A stretch of DNA of 17,688 nt from positions 1 to 17,688 of the forward strand of contig JAAUVF010000001.1 of assembly GCA_012030815.1 (NCBI GenBank), written 5' to 3'. This document shows positions 1-7,464 of the stretch, one piece after another. The notes beneath the pieces are model-generated. The model saw only the letters and a program-made list of their open reading frames with translations. It was not told the origin of the DNA and did no database searches. Both the position numbers and the translations under genes were made by a program. Every line of letters starts with the position of its first letter. Within the stretch, counting starts at the first letter, position 1. Source of the stretch: Nanobdellota archaeon. Its GTDB lineage: Archaea > Thermoproteota > Nitrososphaeria > Nitrososphaerales > Nitrosopumilaceae.

Positions 1-24
1 AGCAAATATTGAGCCATTTGTCAT
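1..24 (-). CDS. Possible 5' end of a leftward gene (partial)
   Basis: An ATG on the minus strand at 24-22 opens a frame reading MTNGSIFA before the window ends. The stretch just upstream on that strand (31-50) is an alternating TA-rich tract that could supply a TATA box about 10-27 bases from the ATG. Only eight codons are visible, so no function can be suggested and the call could be chance. Confidence 0.3.
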
Positions 25-151
25 CAAACCATATATATAATAATATATATAAAAAAGTAAACGAAATGAAATATAATTTCTAATCACCGCATTTTGTATA
101 CAATTATATAACACAAAAACAACAAACTTTATAACAAAATAATAAAAATCA

Positions 152-768
152 TTGTATCAAATACCAGAATTTGCATTAACGGTCATTCTCATTTCAGCAT
201 CGGGAGTGATGTCTCCAGGGCCATTATTTACAGCAAATATAGCACAGGGCTTGCGTGGCGGTGGAAAAACAGGAATTCAGATGGCCATAGGCCATACAAT
301 CGTAGAATTTCCACTTGTTATTTTATTAGGAATTGGGGTATTTTCATTTGAAATTTTTCCAGAGTTTAGAACTATCATTCAATTTTAGGTGCAATTGTGT
401 TGTTTATTTTTGCAGGAATTCAAATTAAAACAGCATTACAAAGAAATGAAATAAAACATTTCAATCCAAAACACGGTGCTTTATTTACAGGAATTATTCT
501 CAGTGCATTAAATCCATTTTTTATCATATGGTGGTTAAGTATAGGTTTTAAATTAATTTCAGATGCAATGCTGATATGGGCATTTGCAGGAATAATAATT
601 GTTTTTGTATTACACATATGGATGGATTTTGCTTGGCTATATTCAATAGCTCATCTTGCATCTAAAAGTACAAAAATTCTTTCAAATAAAAATTATAAAA
701 TTTTAATGATTGTTTTAAGTTCAATGCTAATATATTTTGGAATATCATTCATCACAGATATCATTTAG
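152..768 (+). CDS. LysE/RhtB family amino-acid exporter, one frameshift
   Basis: Probable inner-membrane exporter of amino acids or related small molecules. The N-terminal part (152-388) carries the family signature: SPGP at residues 21-24, then a Gly-rich loop and a conserved Gly-His before the next hydrophobic helix. Reading stops at a TAG near 386, but the next frame continues at once (SILGAIVLFIFAGIQIKTA) to 768. One missing base near 370-385 restores a 205-aa protein, the usual length for LysE proteins of about 200 aa with five or six membrane helices. The start is TTG at 152, with a TATA-like tract (128-133) about 24 bases upstream, consistent with a leaderless transcript. It converges on the next gene with a 4-base overlap. 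The family is clear; the substrate is unknown. Confidence 0.85.
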
Positions 769-1007
769 CCGCAATCAAAAATTTCAACCTGAGGTTCACA
801 ATCTGCATTAAAAATATTGATTCGTTGAATTAATCCATCACAGAATTCAGGATTAAGGGATTGCCCATATGATTTTAAATCATAGATAATTACAATATGT
901 TGAAATCCACATGAATAAATTATAAACCCAATTAATATGCTAATTGCAAAAATACTTGTAGATAATAAAACTAGAGTTCTAATAGATTTAATTTTTTGTA
1001 ATGTCAA
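765..1007 (-). CDS. Small single-pass membrane protein, unknown function
   Basis: 80 residues from a TTG start. A hydrophobic helix spans about residues 11-33, with Lys/Arg before it, and is followed by a roughly 45-residue hydrophilic tail holding three Cys (FCDG, NADCEP and the terminal DCG). The start overlaps the last 20 bases of the upstream Alba gene in another frame, so the two are probably co-transcribed and may be translationally coupled. The topology suggests an N-in anchor with an outside, possibly disulfide-bonded, tail. I recognise no family. Confidence 0.55.
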   Translation of the reverse strand: MTLQKIKSIRTLVLLSTSIFAISILIGFIIYSCGFQHIVIIYDLKSYGQSLNPEFCDGLIQRINIFNADCEPQVEIFDCG

Positions 1008-1404
1008 TTTCTATTGTAGAAACATTACGTAGCTTACCATCTTGAGAAAGAAGTGAATCGGATAAAATTCTAACATCACTGATGACATATCCTACGGTAT
1101 TCATTCGTTTTACAATCATTTGAGACACATCAACTGCTTGGGTGATTTTTTTACCTCTAGCTTTAATGGTAACTGTATGTCTTGTAGAGAGTTGTGTCAG
1201 TGTGGCTGAAACGTAAGTCATTATCGGTTTATTACCAACAAAAATTACATCTCTCTCTTCAGGATCATGTTTAGTGTCAGGTGAAGATAATGCTGGTTCT
1301 GGTTCAGGTGAAGATAATGCTGGTTCTGGTTCAGAGGATACATGAGTGTCATGAAATTCAGACAAAATGTCTTCCGCGTCTTTAGATTTTTTTGAATCAC
1401 TCAA
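988..1404 (-). CDS. albA: Alba chromatin protein with acidic N-terminal extension
   Basis: DNA/RNA-binding chromatin protein. Residues about 52-138 are an Alba domain: DVIFVGNKPIMTYV, then VTIKARGKKITQAVD, and a C-terminal DGKLRNVSTIEI strand, all diagnostic. The first 50 or so residues are an extra acidic, Ser/Pro/Glu-rich tail that normal Alba (about 90-100 aa) lacks. It contains a tandem 9-residue repeat (EPEPALSSP twice, residues 25-42) encoded by a perfect 27-base direct repeat. Compared from memory with Sulfolobus Alba, the KK pair before PVM is NK here, so the first lysine (the acetylated K16) is Asn and the second (K59 here) is kept. The start is TTG; no other in-frame start fits. It is the second gene of a leftward set, 27 bases after a 94-aa unknown. 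Confidence 0.92.
   Translation of the reverse strand: MSDSKKSKDAEDILSEFHDTHVSSEPEPALSSPEPEPALSSPDTKHDPEERDVIFVGNKPIMTYVSATLTQLSTRHTVTIKARGKKITQAVDVSQMIVKRMNTVGYVISDVRILSDSLLSQDGKLRNVSTIEIDITKN
1277..1330. repeat. Perfect 27-bp tandem duplication inside alba
   Basis: Two identical 27-base units lie head to tail at 1277-1303 and 1304-1330, each beginning TCAGGTGAAGATAATG, followed by the first four bases of a third copy. The unit is a multiple of three, so it adds nine residues (EPEPALSSP) without breaking the frame. It lies in the disordered acidic tail of Alba and could vary in copy number. Confidence 0.95.
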
Positions 1405-1431
1405 TTTATTGTTCCTTTAATAACAAAATCC

Positions 1432-1716
1432 TCACTGTCTTTTATTTAATTTTTGGGTCATCACGTTGGATTGATATTTTTCAAAGATTTTCTCAACTTC
1501 CTCATCACTTTTACTATTCTTGACTTGATTTACTAGATCTTCTTCTTCGATTTCATAACAATTTAGGAAATCTTGAGAGTCTTTGAACAACAATAGAACT
1601 TTATCTTTAAACACGTAATGATATAGTTTTTCTTTCTCCATTAATTCAGGCTTTATGTTAATGCCATTATCATCAGAAGATATAGGATAAGTCATAATAT
1701 TGTTAAGAATGTTCAT
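1432..1716 (-). CDS. 94-aa acidic protein of unknown function upstream of alba
   Basis: ATG start at 1716; a second in-frame Met (residue 8) is an alternative. The protein is soluble, with a central strand-like segment ([20 protein letters not shown]) and a very acidic, charged C-terminal half that should be helical ([23 protein letters not shown]). It has one Cys and no recognisable motif. It sits 27 bases before Alba in the same direction, suggesting an operon, and shares a 45-base divergent promoter region with the DNA polymerase IV gene. Confidence 0.65.
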   Translation of the reverse strand: MNILNNIMTYPISSDDNGINIKPELMEKEKLYHYVFKDKVLLLFKDSQDFLNCYEIEEEDLVNQVKNSKSDEEVEKIFEKYQSNVMTQKLNKRQ

Positions 1717-1749
1717 TATTTAGATGATACACAGCATAATGATAATTAC

Positions 1750-1755
1750 AGGAGG
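1750..1755 (+). promoter_or_regulatory. Shine-Dalgarno site for dinB
   Basis: AGGAGG lies six bases before the TTG at 1762. It decides this non-ATG start and is one of the few strong ribosome-binding sites in the window, where most genes look leaderless. Confidence 0.8.
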
Positions 1756-1761
1756 AATCAA

Positions 1762-2854
1762 TTGAAGTCAAGAGTAGTTTTCCACATAGATTTTGATTAT
1801 TTCTATGCCCAATGTGAGGAAATAAGGACTCCAGATTTAAAATCAAAACCAGTATGTGTTTGTGTTTTTTCAGATAGAGGAGGAGATAGTGGAGCAATTG
1901 CAACTGCAAATTACATTGCAAGAAAGTTTGAGGTAAAATCAGGAATACCAATTATTTTGCAAAAAAAGATTAGAGGAAAGAAAAGATGCAGTGTTTCTTC
2001 CAGTAGACTTTGAATATTATGGAGAAATATCTCAAAAAGCTATGGAGATTATTAAAAAAAGTGCAGACATTTTTGAATATGTAGGAAAAGATGAAGCATA
2101 TTTAGATGTCACAAATAGAGTAAATGGAAATTTTGATACAGCCAGTCATTTGGCACAGCAAATTAAAAATTTAATTAGGGAAAAATTAAAACTTAGTTGC
2201 TCCATAGGAGTTTCATCAAATAAATTAATTGCAAAAATTGCATCAGATTTTAGAAAACCAGATGGACTAACTATCATATCACCAGAAAAAGTAGAAGAAT
2301 TTTTAGAACAATTAAAGATCAGAGCCATACCAGGAATTGGAAAGAAAACAGAAGAAAGACTTGCACAAATGAATCTGGAAACAATTAAAGATCTTAAAAA
2401 ATTAGATGTATTTACTTTGAATAAAGAGTTTGGAAGAAAACATGGAATCTACATATTTAATTCAGTTAGAGGCATAGATACTGAACCGGTGAAGGAAAGA
2501 GAAGCAAGCATACAATACAGTAAACTTTCAACACTGAAAAAAGATTCAAATGAATACGAATTTCTTGCAGAGAATCTCGTTGAATTGTGTAAAGAATTGT
2601 ATGAAATAATTAAAAAAAATAATAAAACATTCAAATCAATAGGCATACAATTTATTCAATCGGATTTAACTAGCAAAACCAAATCTAGAATGTTAAAAAA
2701 TCATACATCCAATTTGGAAGAATTACAGAAAAATGCATTGCAGCTACTAAAAGAATCATTAGAAGATCAAAAAAATACAATCAGACGATTAGGAGTGAAA
2801 GTTTCAGAACTTTCAGAAATTCAAGGCCAAAGCAATATTACGAGTTATTTTTAG
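1762..2854 (+). CDS. dinB: Y-family DNA polymerase IV (translesion), one frameshift
   Basis: Error-prone polymerase that copies past damaged bases. Catalytic motifs are present: [13 protein letters not shown] near the N-terminus (first metal-binding Asp) and KDEAYLDVT (paired Asp-Glu), then a helix-hairpin-helix stretch [12 protein letters not shown] and a little-finger domain. The last eight residues, QSNITSYF, are a canonical PCNA-interacting (PIP) box. The frame changes in a run of seven A (1961-1967). Two extra A give [20 protein letters not shown], which keeps alignment with Dpo4 and yields 364 aa (Dpo4 is 352). The start is TTG at 1762, supported by a strong AGGAGG ribosome site at 1750-1755. 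The 3' end overlaps the convergent archaeosortase gene by 17 bases, so the PIP-box codons are also antisense coding sequence. Confidence 0.93.
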
Positions 2855-3782
2855 TAGAGAGTTTGCCTTCAGATTCAGATTTTTTTAGTCGTCTAGTTTC
2901 TATTATAATGACTACCAACAAAAATACAAACAGCCATGGCAAAAACATTATCTCGCCTGCAACGGAATGAAATTCCTCCCATTGCTTTGCATCAGTAGTA
3001 ACTTTAAGAGCATACCAAGATAAAGAGAAAATTCGGATCATGTTAACACCAATAGTGCCTACAATACCTAAAACAAAATAGACAAGTTTTCGATTTCTAT
3101 GAATATTCATTTTGAGTAAAAATGCACCCATGACCAAAGAATAGATGATAACGCTATGTACACCAGCAGATGGCCAAAATACTTGAAGTACCATCGGTCC
3201 AAAGTCACCTTTTAAGAACATGATATTATCACGGGCAGTAGCGGTTCCTAAATCAAGGACATTTATCAGCCACACATTTGTTTGAACCAAATAAGGTACA
3301 ACATATTGTAAAGGACCAAGTGAGTCGTATGGGAAAATGCATCCAATGAAAGAATAATTGCACTGCCACCAAGGAATATTGGTCCAGCAGGTGCAATTCG
3401 TATCCATCGTTTACCAAAAATATGCTGAGTGCAACCATAACAAAAATACTCATTATAACAAAATCCCATAACCACGTCCAAGAATAAATCAGTTGAACGT
3501 TAAATGATTCAGCAGATGATAAAATATAATCTCTTAAACCATATTCTAATCCTATAAGATATGCAATTACAGCTGCAGATAAAGGAATTACAGATAACAA
3601 TTTTTTTTAGAAATAATAATTTTAAGACCAATTAATTCAGCGACAACAAACACCAATGCAAAGATAAAACCACCTCTACCTTGATTCCAACTTAAGCTAA
3701 AGCTGTCAGGAAATGCAATTAACGCAAAAATAATCGGACTGGCAATAATAGCAATCCCAATTATCAAGTTCTTATTTTGCAT
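2838..3782 (-). CDS. Exosortase/archaeosortase family membrane protein, three frameshifts
   Basis: Multi-pass membrane transpeptidase-like enzyme; relatives cut C-terminal sorting tails from surface proteins. Four reading-frame pieces (3588-3782, about 3415-3600, about 3335-3415, 2838-about 3335) join into one 315-aa protein if one base is restored at each of three homopolymers (T8 at 3601-3608, near 3410-3420, A4 at 3334-3337). The family core is visible in the last third: WPSAGVHS then a long helix, VNMIRIF (conserved Arg) and EEFHSVAGEIMF (conserved His). The position normally held by the catalytic Cys (C-x-G) reads Ser (TCT codon). ATG at 3782 is preferred over a TTG one codon upstream. 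Family fairly sure; activity and substrate unknown. No partner with an obvious sorting tail is complete in the window. Confidence 0.82.
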
Positions 3783-3826
3783 CAAAAGTGAATTAAAAAA
3801 TGGTCAATAAATAGATCCAGATTACA

Positions 3827-3973
3827 TTAACATGTAATAGAGAATTTCTCAGGGCAACAAAGATGCTCATAAAATGGGTCAGATAATTTACCTTTGACCA
3901 AAAATACAACTATGGTGTAATTTGCAGTTTTTGGAATATGCTTATTGCATTTAACGCATCTTAAAGTATCCAT
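3827..3973 (-). CDS. 48-aa Cys-rich small protein
   Basis: ATG at 3973 to TAA at 3827. Residues 6-9 form CVKC, and residues 37-40 form HLCC near the C-terminus, with a final Cys48. The knuckle at the start plus the distant Cys/His group is what a single zinc ribbon would show. The middle (TANYTIVVFLVKGK) looks like a beta hairpin. A TATA-like GTATATTT lies about 19-26 bases before the ATG on the minus strand, fitting a leaderless mRNA. It sits alone between the archaeosortase and Nre genes. The zinc-binding role is inferred; the gene call rests on the Cys pattern and promoter. Confidence 0.55.
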   Translation of the reverse strand: MDTLRCVKCNKHIPKTANYTIVVFLVKGKLSDPFYEHLCCPEKFSITC

Positions 3974-4072
3974 TAGTAGGAATTGGTAATCAAATATACT
4001 TTAGAAATAGGATGTAATGATCCAAAAAGACTAGAATTAGAAAATTCAGGCATGACTAATGAGATAAAATAA

Positions 4073-5273
4073 TTAAAAAAAATCAGCGATAGTCTTTTGA
4101 CGAATTAATTTCATGATGTTTCCTTTTGAAAGCCATTCAGGTTTACTGATACTCATTTTCTTTGAGGCCAAAGTAAGTGCATCGTCAAAAGTATCACCAA
4201 ATACTGGAAGTTGCTGCATTGCTGAACGAATTCCCTCTCTTACTTGCCAAACACCAACAGGAATTGCATATTCAGGCCTTATTTCTCGTAATACTATAAC
4301 TCCAGCCTGAATTTTATTTTTTACCAGATATTCAGACACACCTAGCTTGGCTGCAAAATATGCCCCAGCTATTGCAGGAGGATGATGGATTCCACGTGCA
4401 TCTTCAAAATCAGAACCAAATCCTAAAACACCATTTGAATACCATGCTTCAATCATTTCATAGATCCATCTATGTGGAAATAAAATTACAGAAAATAAAT
4501 TTCCAAGATGTTCATAACTAAAAACTCTGCATGAGTCAAATTAGCGGTAAATCTAAAATTTCTTTAGTAAGGGATTTAGATATAATATCATCAGTCGCAG
4601 TGATACTCCATTTTGTAGGAACCAGTTTTCTTTTTTGTCCCAACATACCGATGCTGAAACATTTTTGGATTTTTGAAATGTCTATACCAGAATCATACAG
4701 ATTTAAAACAGCATCTTGTGCATTAAGATCTTTATCATAGAAGATTTTTTCAATTGGCTTTGTAGCACTTGTATCATAAAATTTTGCAGATTTAATTTCA
4801 CCGATAGGGCCAAAAGGTGCGCTCTCACCATCAAGTGAAACACTTGTAGATGTTGTCTTTGTAAATTCTAAATCAGAATCTGCAGGTTTAGAAGACATTG
4901 TGATTTCCTGGAGGTTTTCTATGTAGCGTCCTTCTGTTTGTGTGATTGAAACTTTTTGAATTCCACGGATTAGATTTAATCTAAAATTAACAATTTCTTC
5001 AAGAGATTTGCCTTTCCATTTTTCAGGATTATCAAGTATACTTGTATCACCATGTATTGGCGGAACCATGGGTCCAACGAATACATTTGGATAGTTGTAT
5101 GAGCCAACAAACACCGATGGAGGGCTAGTTCCGCTAATAGAATCAGATGAAAATAGATTGCCATATTTTGATAAATTCTCATGCCATTTTGTCAAGATTG
5201 CTCTTCGAATATCTTGAGAGTCAGAGGACATGAAATTTGTGCCTAAAATATGGCTATTAACCTGCCTGATCAT
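4073..5273 (-). CDS. nreA: Nre-family archaeal DNA repair protein, two frameshifts
   Basis: Archaeal repair protein linked in the literature to DNA-damage tolerance and PCNA binding. The N-terminal domain shows SPPSVFVG, YPNVFVGPMVPP, PEKWKG and LIRGIQKV. The C-terminal domain shows AGAYFAAKLGVSEYL, VLREIRPEYAIPVGVWQVRE and ends in QKTIADFF, an excellent PIP box. The two domains are split by two single-base losses, near 4538-4543 and 4512-4520. Restoring them reads LPLNLTHAEF then VYEHLGNLF and FPHRWIYEMIEAW, giving 400 aa, a normal Nre length. The N-terminal CxxC zinc finger found in many Nre proteins is not present here. ATG at 5273 is listed; ATG at 5231 (MSSDSQDIRR) is equally possible. 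It is divergent from the BtuF-like gene. Confidence 0.9.
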
Positions 5274-5302
5274 GATAATTGACCATAACTTAACGTATGA
5301 TG

Positions 5303-5308
5303 TTTAAA
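5303..5308 (+). promoter_or_regulatory. TATA box of the BtuF-like gene
   Basis: TTTAAA begins 27 bases before the ATG at 5330, the spacing expected for a leaderless archaeal transcript starting at or just before the start codon. Confidence 0.55.
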
Positions 5309-5329
5309 GAACAAATCATGAATTAGAAT

Positions 5330-6253
5330 ATGCCAGTCAAAAGAATAGTATCATTTCTACCCAGTGCTACAGAATTACTATATGAACTTGGAGCAGGAGA
5401 TATGTTGTTTGGAGTAACACATGAATGCAAGTATCCTGAAAATGCAAAAACAAAACTGCAGGTTATCAGTTCAGTAATTAATTCAGATGAGTTAACCAGT
5501 AGTGAGATCGATACAAAAACTTGTCAATTGCTAAGCGAGGGAAAAGAGATTTTTGTATTAAATGAAAAAAACATGTTAAGGGCAAATCCAGATCTGATAA
5601 TATCTCAGGAAACATGTGAAGCATGTGCAGCACATAGCAATCATGTCAATAAAGCAATTCAGATTTTACAGAAAAGACCAATAGTTCATTCAATGGATCC
5701 ACATAATTTAGAAGAAATAGTTAGATCAGTCAATAAAATTGGCAAAGTAATCAATAAAGAAAAAGATGCAGAAAAGATTACAGAATCACTCAAAAATAGA
5801 ATAAATCAAATAAAAAAACACAAACCAATTACAAAACACAAAGTTCTAGCATTAGAATGGATTGAACCATTTTTCACAGCAGGTCATTGGATACCTCAAA
5901 TGATTAATGAGGCAGGTGGAGAAAACATGATAAGTAAAGAAGGTGAGCGGTCTAGAAGAACAGACATTAACGAAATCATAAAATCAGATCCAGATATAAT
6001 TATCATGATGCCATGTGGTTTTGATACATTTCGTACAGTAACAGAATACATCAACATATTGAAGATGAATAAATCGTGGAATTCGTTGAGAGCTGTCAAA
6101 AATAAAAAGGTGTTTGCAGTAGATGCAAACGCTTACTTTAGTAAACCAAGCATTAGAACAATTATAGGATTAGAGATACTTGCAAAAATTATTCAGCCAG
6201 ATGATTTCCTACGCCTAATCGTACCTAAAAATTCATTTTTACAAATAAAATAA
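5330..6253 (+). CDS. btuF: BtuF-like cobalamin-binding protein lacking a signal peptide
   Basis: Member of the type III periplasmic-binding-protein fold used by BtuF and iron-siderophore transporters. The first lobe begins RIVSFLPSATELLYELGAGD and FGVTHECKYP, the usual BtuF-type opening; a mid-protein helix links to a second lobe with ALEWIEPFFTAGHWIPQMI, EAGGENMI and DPDIIIMMPCGF. The 307-aa length is normal and the frame is intact. The protein starts directly at the first strand with no signal peptide or lipobox, so as read it would be cytoplasmic. No BtuC/BtuD permease or ATPase gene is nearby. It may bind corrinoid inside the cell, which is plausible because ammonia-oxidising thaumarchaea make cobalamin. 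It ends two bases before a convergent small gene. Confidence 0.83.
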   Translation: MPVKRIVSFLPSATELLYELGAGDMLFGVTHECKYPENAKTKLQVISSVINSDELTSSEIDTKTCQLLSEGKEIFVLNEKNMLRANPDLIISQETCEACAAHSNHVNKAIQILQKRPIVHSMDPHNLEEIVRSVNKIGKVINKEKDAEKITESLKNRINQIKKHKPITKHKVLALEWIEPFFTAGHWIPQMINEAGGENMISKEGERSRRTDINEIIKSDPDIIIMMPCGFDTFRTVTEYINILKMNKSWNSLRAVKNKKVFAVDANAYFSKPSIRTIIGLEILAKIIQPDDFLRLIVPKNSFLQIK

Positions 6254-6255
6254 AA

Positions 6256-6506
6256 CTATTCATCAGTGTCTTCTAATTCATCGTATTTAGGATTTCTACG
6301 ACCAGGTCTAATCGGAATATACATTATTGACACATCTTTTATGGATTTGGGTACAAGATAGAGTTCAAGGTTTTAAAAATTTGCCCTTTTAGTGTATCTT
6401 TTATACAAAAGATCATTTCAAGATAATCTAGATCAGAATGGTCTATGCAATGTATTTCTACTGATAATTCATACGTAAGATCTTTTAAGTAATAATTAAA
6501 GCAAAG
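6256..6506 (-). CDS. Small unknown protein, one frameshift, start unclear
   Basis: Two minus-strand pieces join near the T4 run at 6371-6374. The upstream piece reads LTYELSVEIHCIDHSDLDYL, then EMIFCIKDTLKGQIF. After one restored base it continues as KNLELYLVPKSIKDVSIMYI, PIRPGRRNPKYDELEDTDE, and a stop at 6256, two bases from the convergent BtuF-like stop. The protein is about 80 aa, with a beta-strand-rich body and an acidic tail after an Arg-rich turn. I see no in-frame ATG, GTG or TTG upstream of the strand region; the frame is closed by a TGA at 6507-6509, so either a further base error or an unusual start is involved. I do not recognise the family. Confidence 0.5.
6484..6489 (+). promoter_or_regulatory. 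TATA box of the 34-aa zinc protein gene
   Basis: TTTAAG begins 25 bases before the ATG at 6509, a spacing typical of archaeal leaderless promoters. Confidence 0.4.
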
Positions 6507-6508
6507 TC

Positions 6509-6613
6509 ATGATTGATTTTAGAAAATATCTAAACTGTCCAGAATGCAAAAAAAGCCCACCTTATTGTAATGAGCATAGAAAAGAGGTAAATGCAATACT
6601 AGATAGCGCATGA
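6509..6613 (+). CDS. 34-aa Cys/His micro-protein
   Basis: ATG to TGA reading MIDFRKYLNCPECKKSPPYC, then NEHRKEVNAILDSA. C10-x2-C13 followed by C20-x2-H23 is a compact four-ligand pattern that could hold one zinc, followed by a short charged helix. It is far below normal gene-calling limits, but the metal-site spacing and an upstream TATA box make it believable. The function is unknown; it may bind nucleic acid or another protein. Confidence 0.5.
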   Translation: MIDFRKYLNCPECKKSPPYCNEHRKEVNAILDSA

Positions 6614-6663
6614 TAAGGGCAATGTATAACGGTTAGACTAAAAAGGCATTACAATCATTAAGC

Positions 6664-6669
6664 TTAAAT
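6664..6669 (+). promoter_or_regulatory. TATA box of the 21-aa micro-ORF
   Basis: TTAAAT begins 28 bases before the ATG at 6692, consistent with a leaderless mRNA starting at the micro-ORF. Confidence 0.35.
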
Positions 6670-6691
6670 CCAAATTTTGTAAGTATAAAAA

Positions 6692-6757
6692 ATGGCGAAT
6701 GTGTTTAGTTCAATATTTGGCACAATTTATGACATGATATCTTCTTTATTTAGTTAA
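6692..6757 (+). CDS. 21-aa hydrophobic micro-peptide
   Basis: Reads MANVFSSIFGTIYDMISSLF and a final Ser. The spacing of Phe/Ile/Met/Leu against Ser/Thr/Asp makes an amphipathic helix with one acidic residue, the sort of peptide that lies on a membrane surface. Support is limited to the ATG, the promoter spacing and the coherent peptide. It could be chance. Confidence 0.3.
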   Translation: MANVFSSIFGTIYDMISSLFS

Positions 6758-6829
6758 ATTCATCATATAACGCTAAACAATCAAAATAGACTAAAGATTA
6801 TTTTTTATAGATAAAATGAAAAAAAGGCA

Positions 6830-6922
6830 TTACAGAGTAGAGTAATACGTATCAATAATTATCATTACAGACAATATCGCAAATGGGACAAAGAAACTTA
6901 ATCCAACTTTGACATGTATCAT
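6830..6922 (-). CDS. 30-aa single-helix membrane micro-protein
   Basis: Reads MIHVKVGLSFFVPFAILSVM, then IIIDTYYSTL. Nearly the whole peptide is one membrane helix with Lys/His near the N-terminus and Asp plus Tyr pair at the other end, the usual flanking pattern for an N-in single-pass protein. A TTAATATA box lies 22-29 bases before the ATG on the minus strand. No family recognised. Confidence 0.42.
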   Translation of the reverse strand: MIHVKVGLSFFVPFAILSVMIIIDTYYSTL

Positions 6923-6943
6923 GTCTTAGACTTTTTTCACATC

Positions 6944-6951
6944 TATATTAA
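6944..6951 (-). promoter_or_regulatory. TATA box of the 30-aa membrane micro-protein
   Basis: On the minus strand TTAATATA occupies positions -29 to -22 relative to the ATG at 6922, the expected place for a leaderless transcript. Confidence 0.4.
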
Positions 6952-6986
6952 CGAATGAGTTTGAAAGAGATGAAGAACAGATACAA

Positions 6987-7463
6987 TCAAATAATTTTAC
7001 ATTCAATTTTTAGAGATTTTACTGTAGTATAATATGTAAAAGCCAATAATGCAATTGCCCCTATTCTTATTGGAAGTTCGTAATTAGTAAGAAACGCAAG
7101 CCCAGTAGCACCTACAGAACCAAATGTAGAGAAGACAGCAAATCCTATAGGACCACAGCTACATGCACCTGCAATAGAGCCAACAAATGAGCCAAATACA
7201 CCCCCGGTAACTTTTCTTTTAGATTTTTTTTAAAATATTGATTCTATAAATATTCATAGGAATCACCAATGCAGATAACACAGTAAGAATCACAATCAAA
7301 ATTAATCCCAATTCCATTCCAGGTGCAACATGACCAACAAAATACGGCTCCAAAAAAACATACTCTGAGAGAACTAATAATCCAAATAACAAGATAGTAA
7401 AAAAGGCAGATGCAAAAACAACATAGATGTAATTTGAAAAACAAGTTTTAATGCATAAGTCAT
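6987..7463 (-). CDS. Four-helix membrane protein with CSCGP motif, two frameshifts
   Basis: Membrane protein of about 158 aa. The start codon is one base past the stop of the DsbA-like gene, so the two are probably translationally coupled. Pieces in three frames join near 7434-7441 (one missing base) and at the T8 run 7224-7231. Helices lie at about residues 13-33, 50-70, 86-115 and 132-149. Helix 3 holds SIAGACSCGPIGFAV, with Cys at about 101 and 103, flanked by many Gly. A C-x-C-G-P element inside a membrane next to a thiol oxidoreductase suggests redox exchange or metal (copper) passage, but that is inference. It does not look like CcdA/DsbD or DsbB as I know them. The frame with many Cys at 7244-7444 is a shadow. 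Confidence 0.72.
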
Positions 7464-7464
7464 T

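Larger units (their letters stand above)
6614..6986. other. Region with no conventional-length gene
   Basis: About 370 bases with no ORF of normal size. It holds two micro-ORFs, described separately (6692-6757 and 6830-6922), and two copies of the 14-mer AAAAAGGCATTACA at 6640-6653 and 6821-6834. I see no tRNA-like cloverleaf or other RNA motif I can name. Confidence 0.5.

Noticed and set aside
370..390. Programmed frameshifting or stop read-through as a general mechanism
   Set aside because: Breaks occur in unrelated genes at different homopolymers without a shared slippery heptamer or downstream structure.
420..617. Minus-strand ORF across the LysE gene
   Set aside because: Shadow of a well-recognised membrane transporter on the plus strand.
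3983..4072. A 29-aa plus-strand ORF (TTG start) ending exactly at the convergent nreA stop
   Set aside because: The peptide is coherent (MVIKYTLEIGCNDPKRLELE) but has no motif and no clear promoter; too weak to list as a gene.
7244..7444. Cys-rich 66-aa minus-strand ORF (many CxC)
   Set aside because: It is an out-of-frame reading of the CSCGP membrane protein; the correct frame gives coherent helices and continues into the conserved part.
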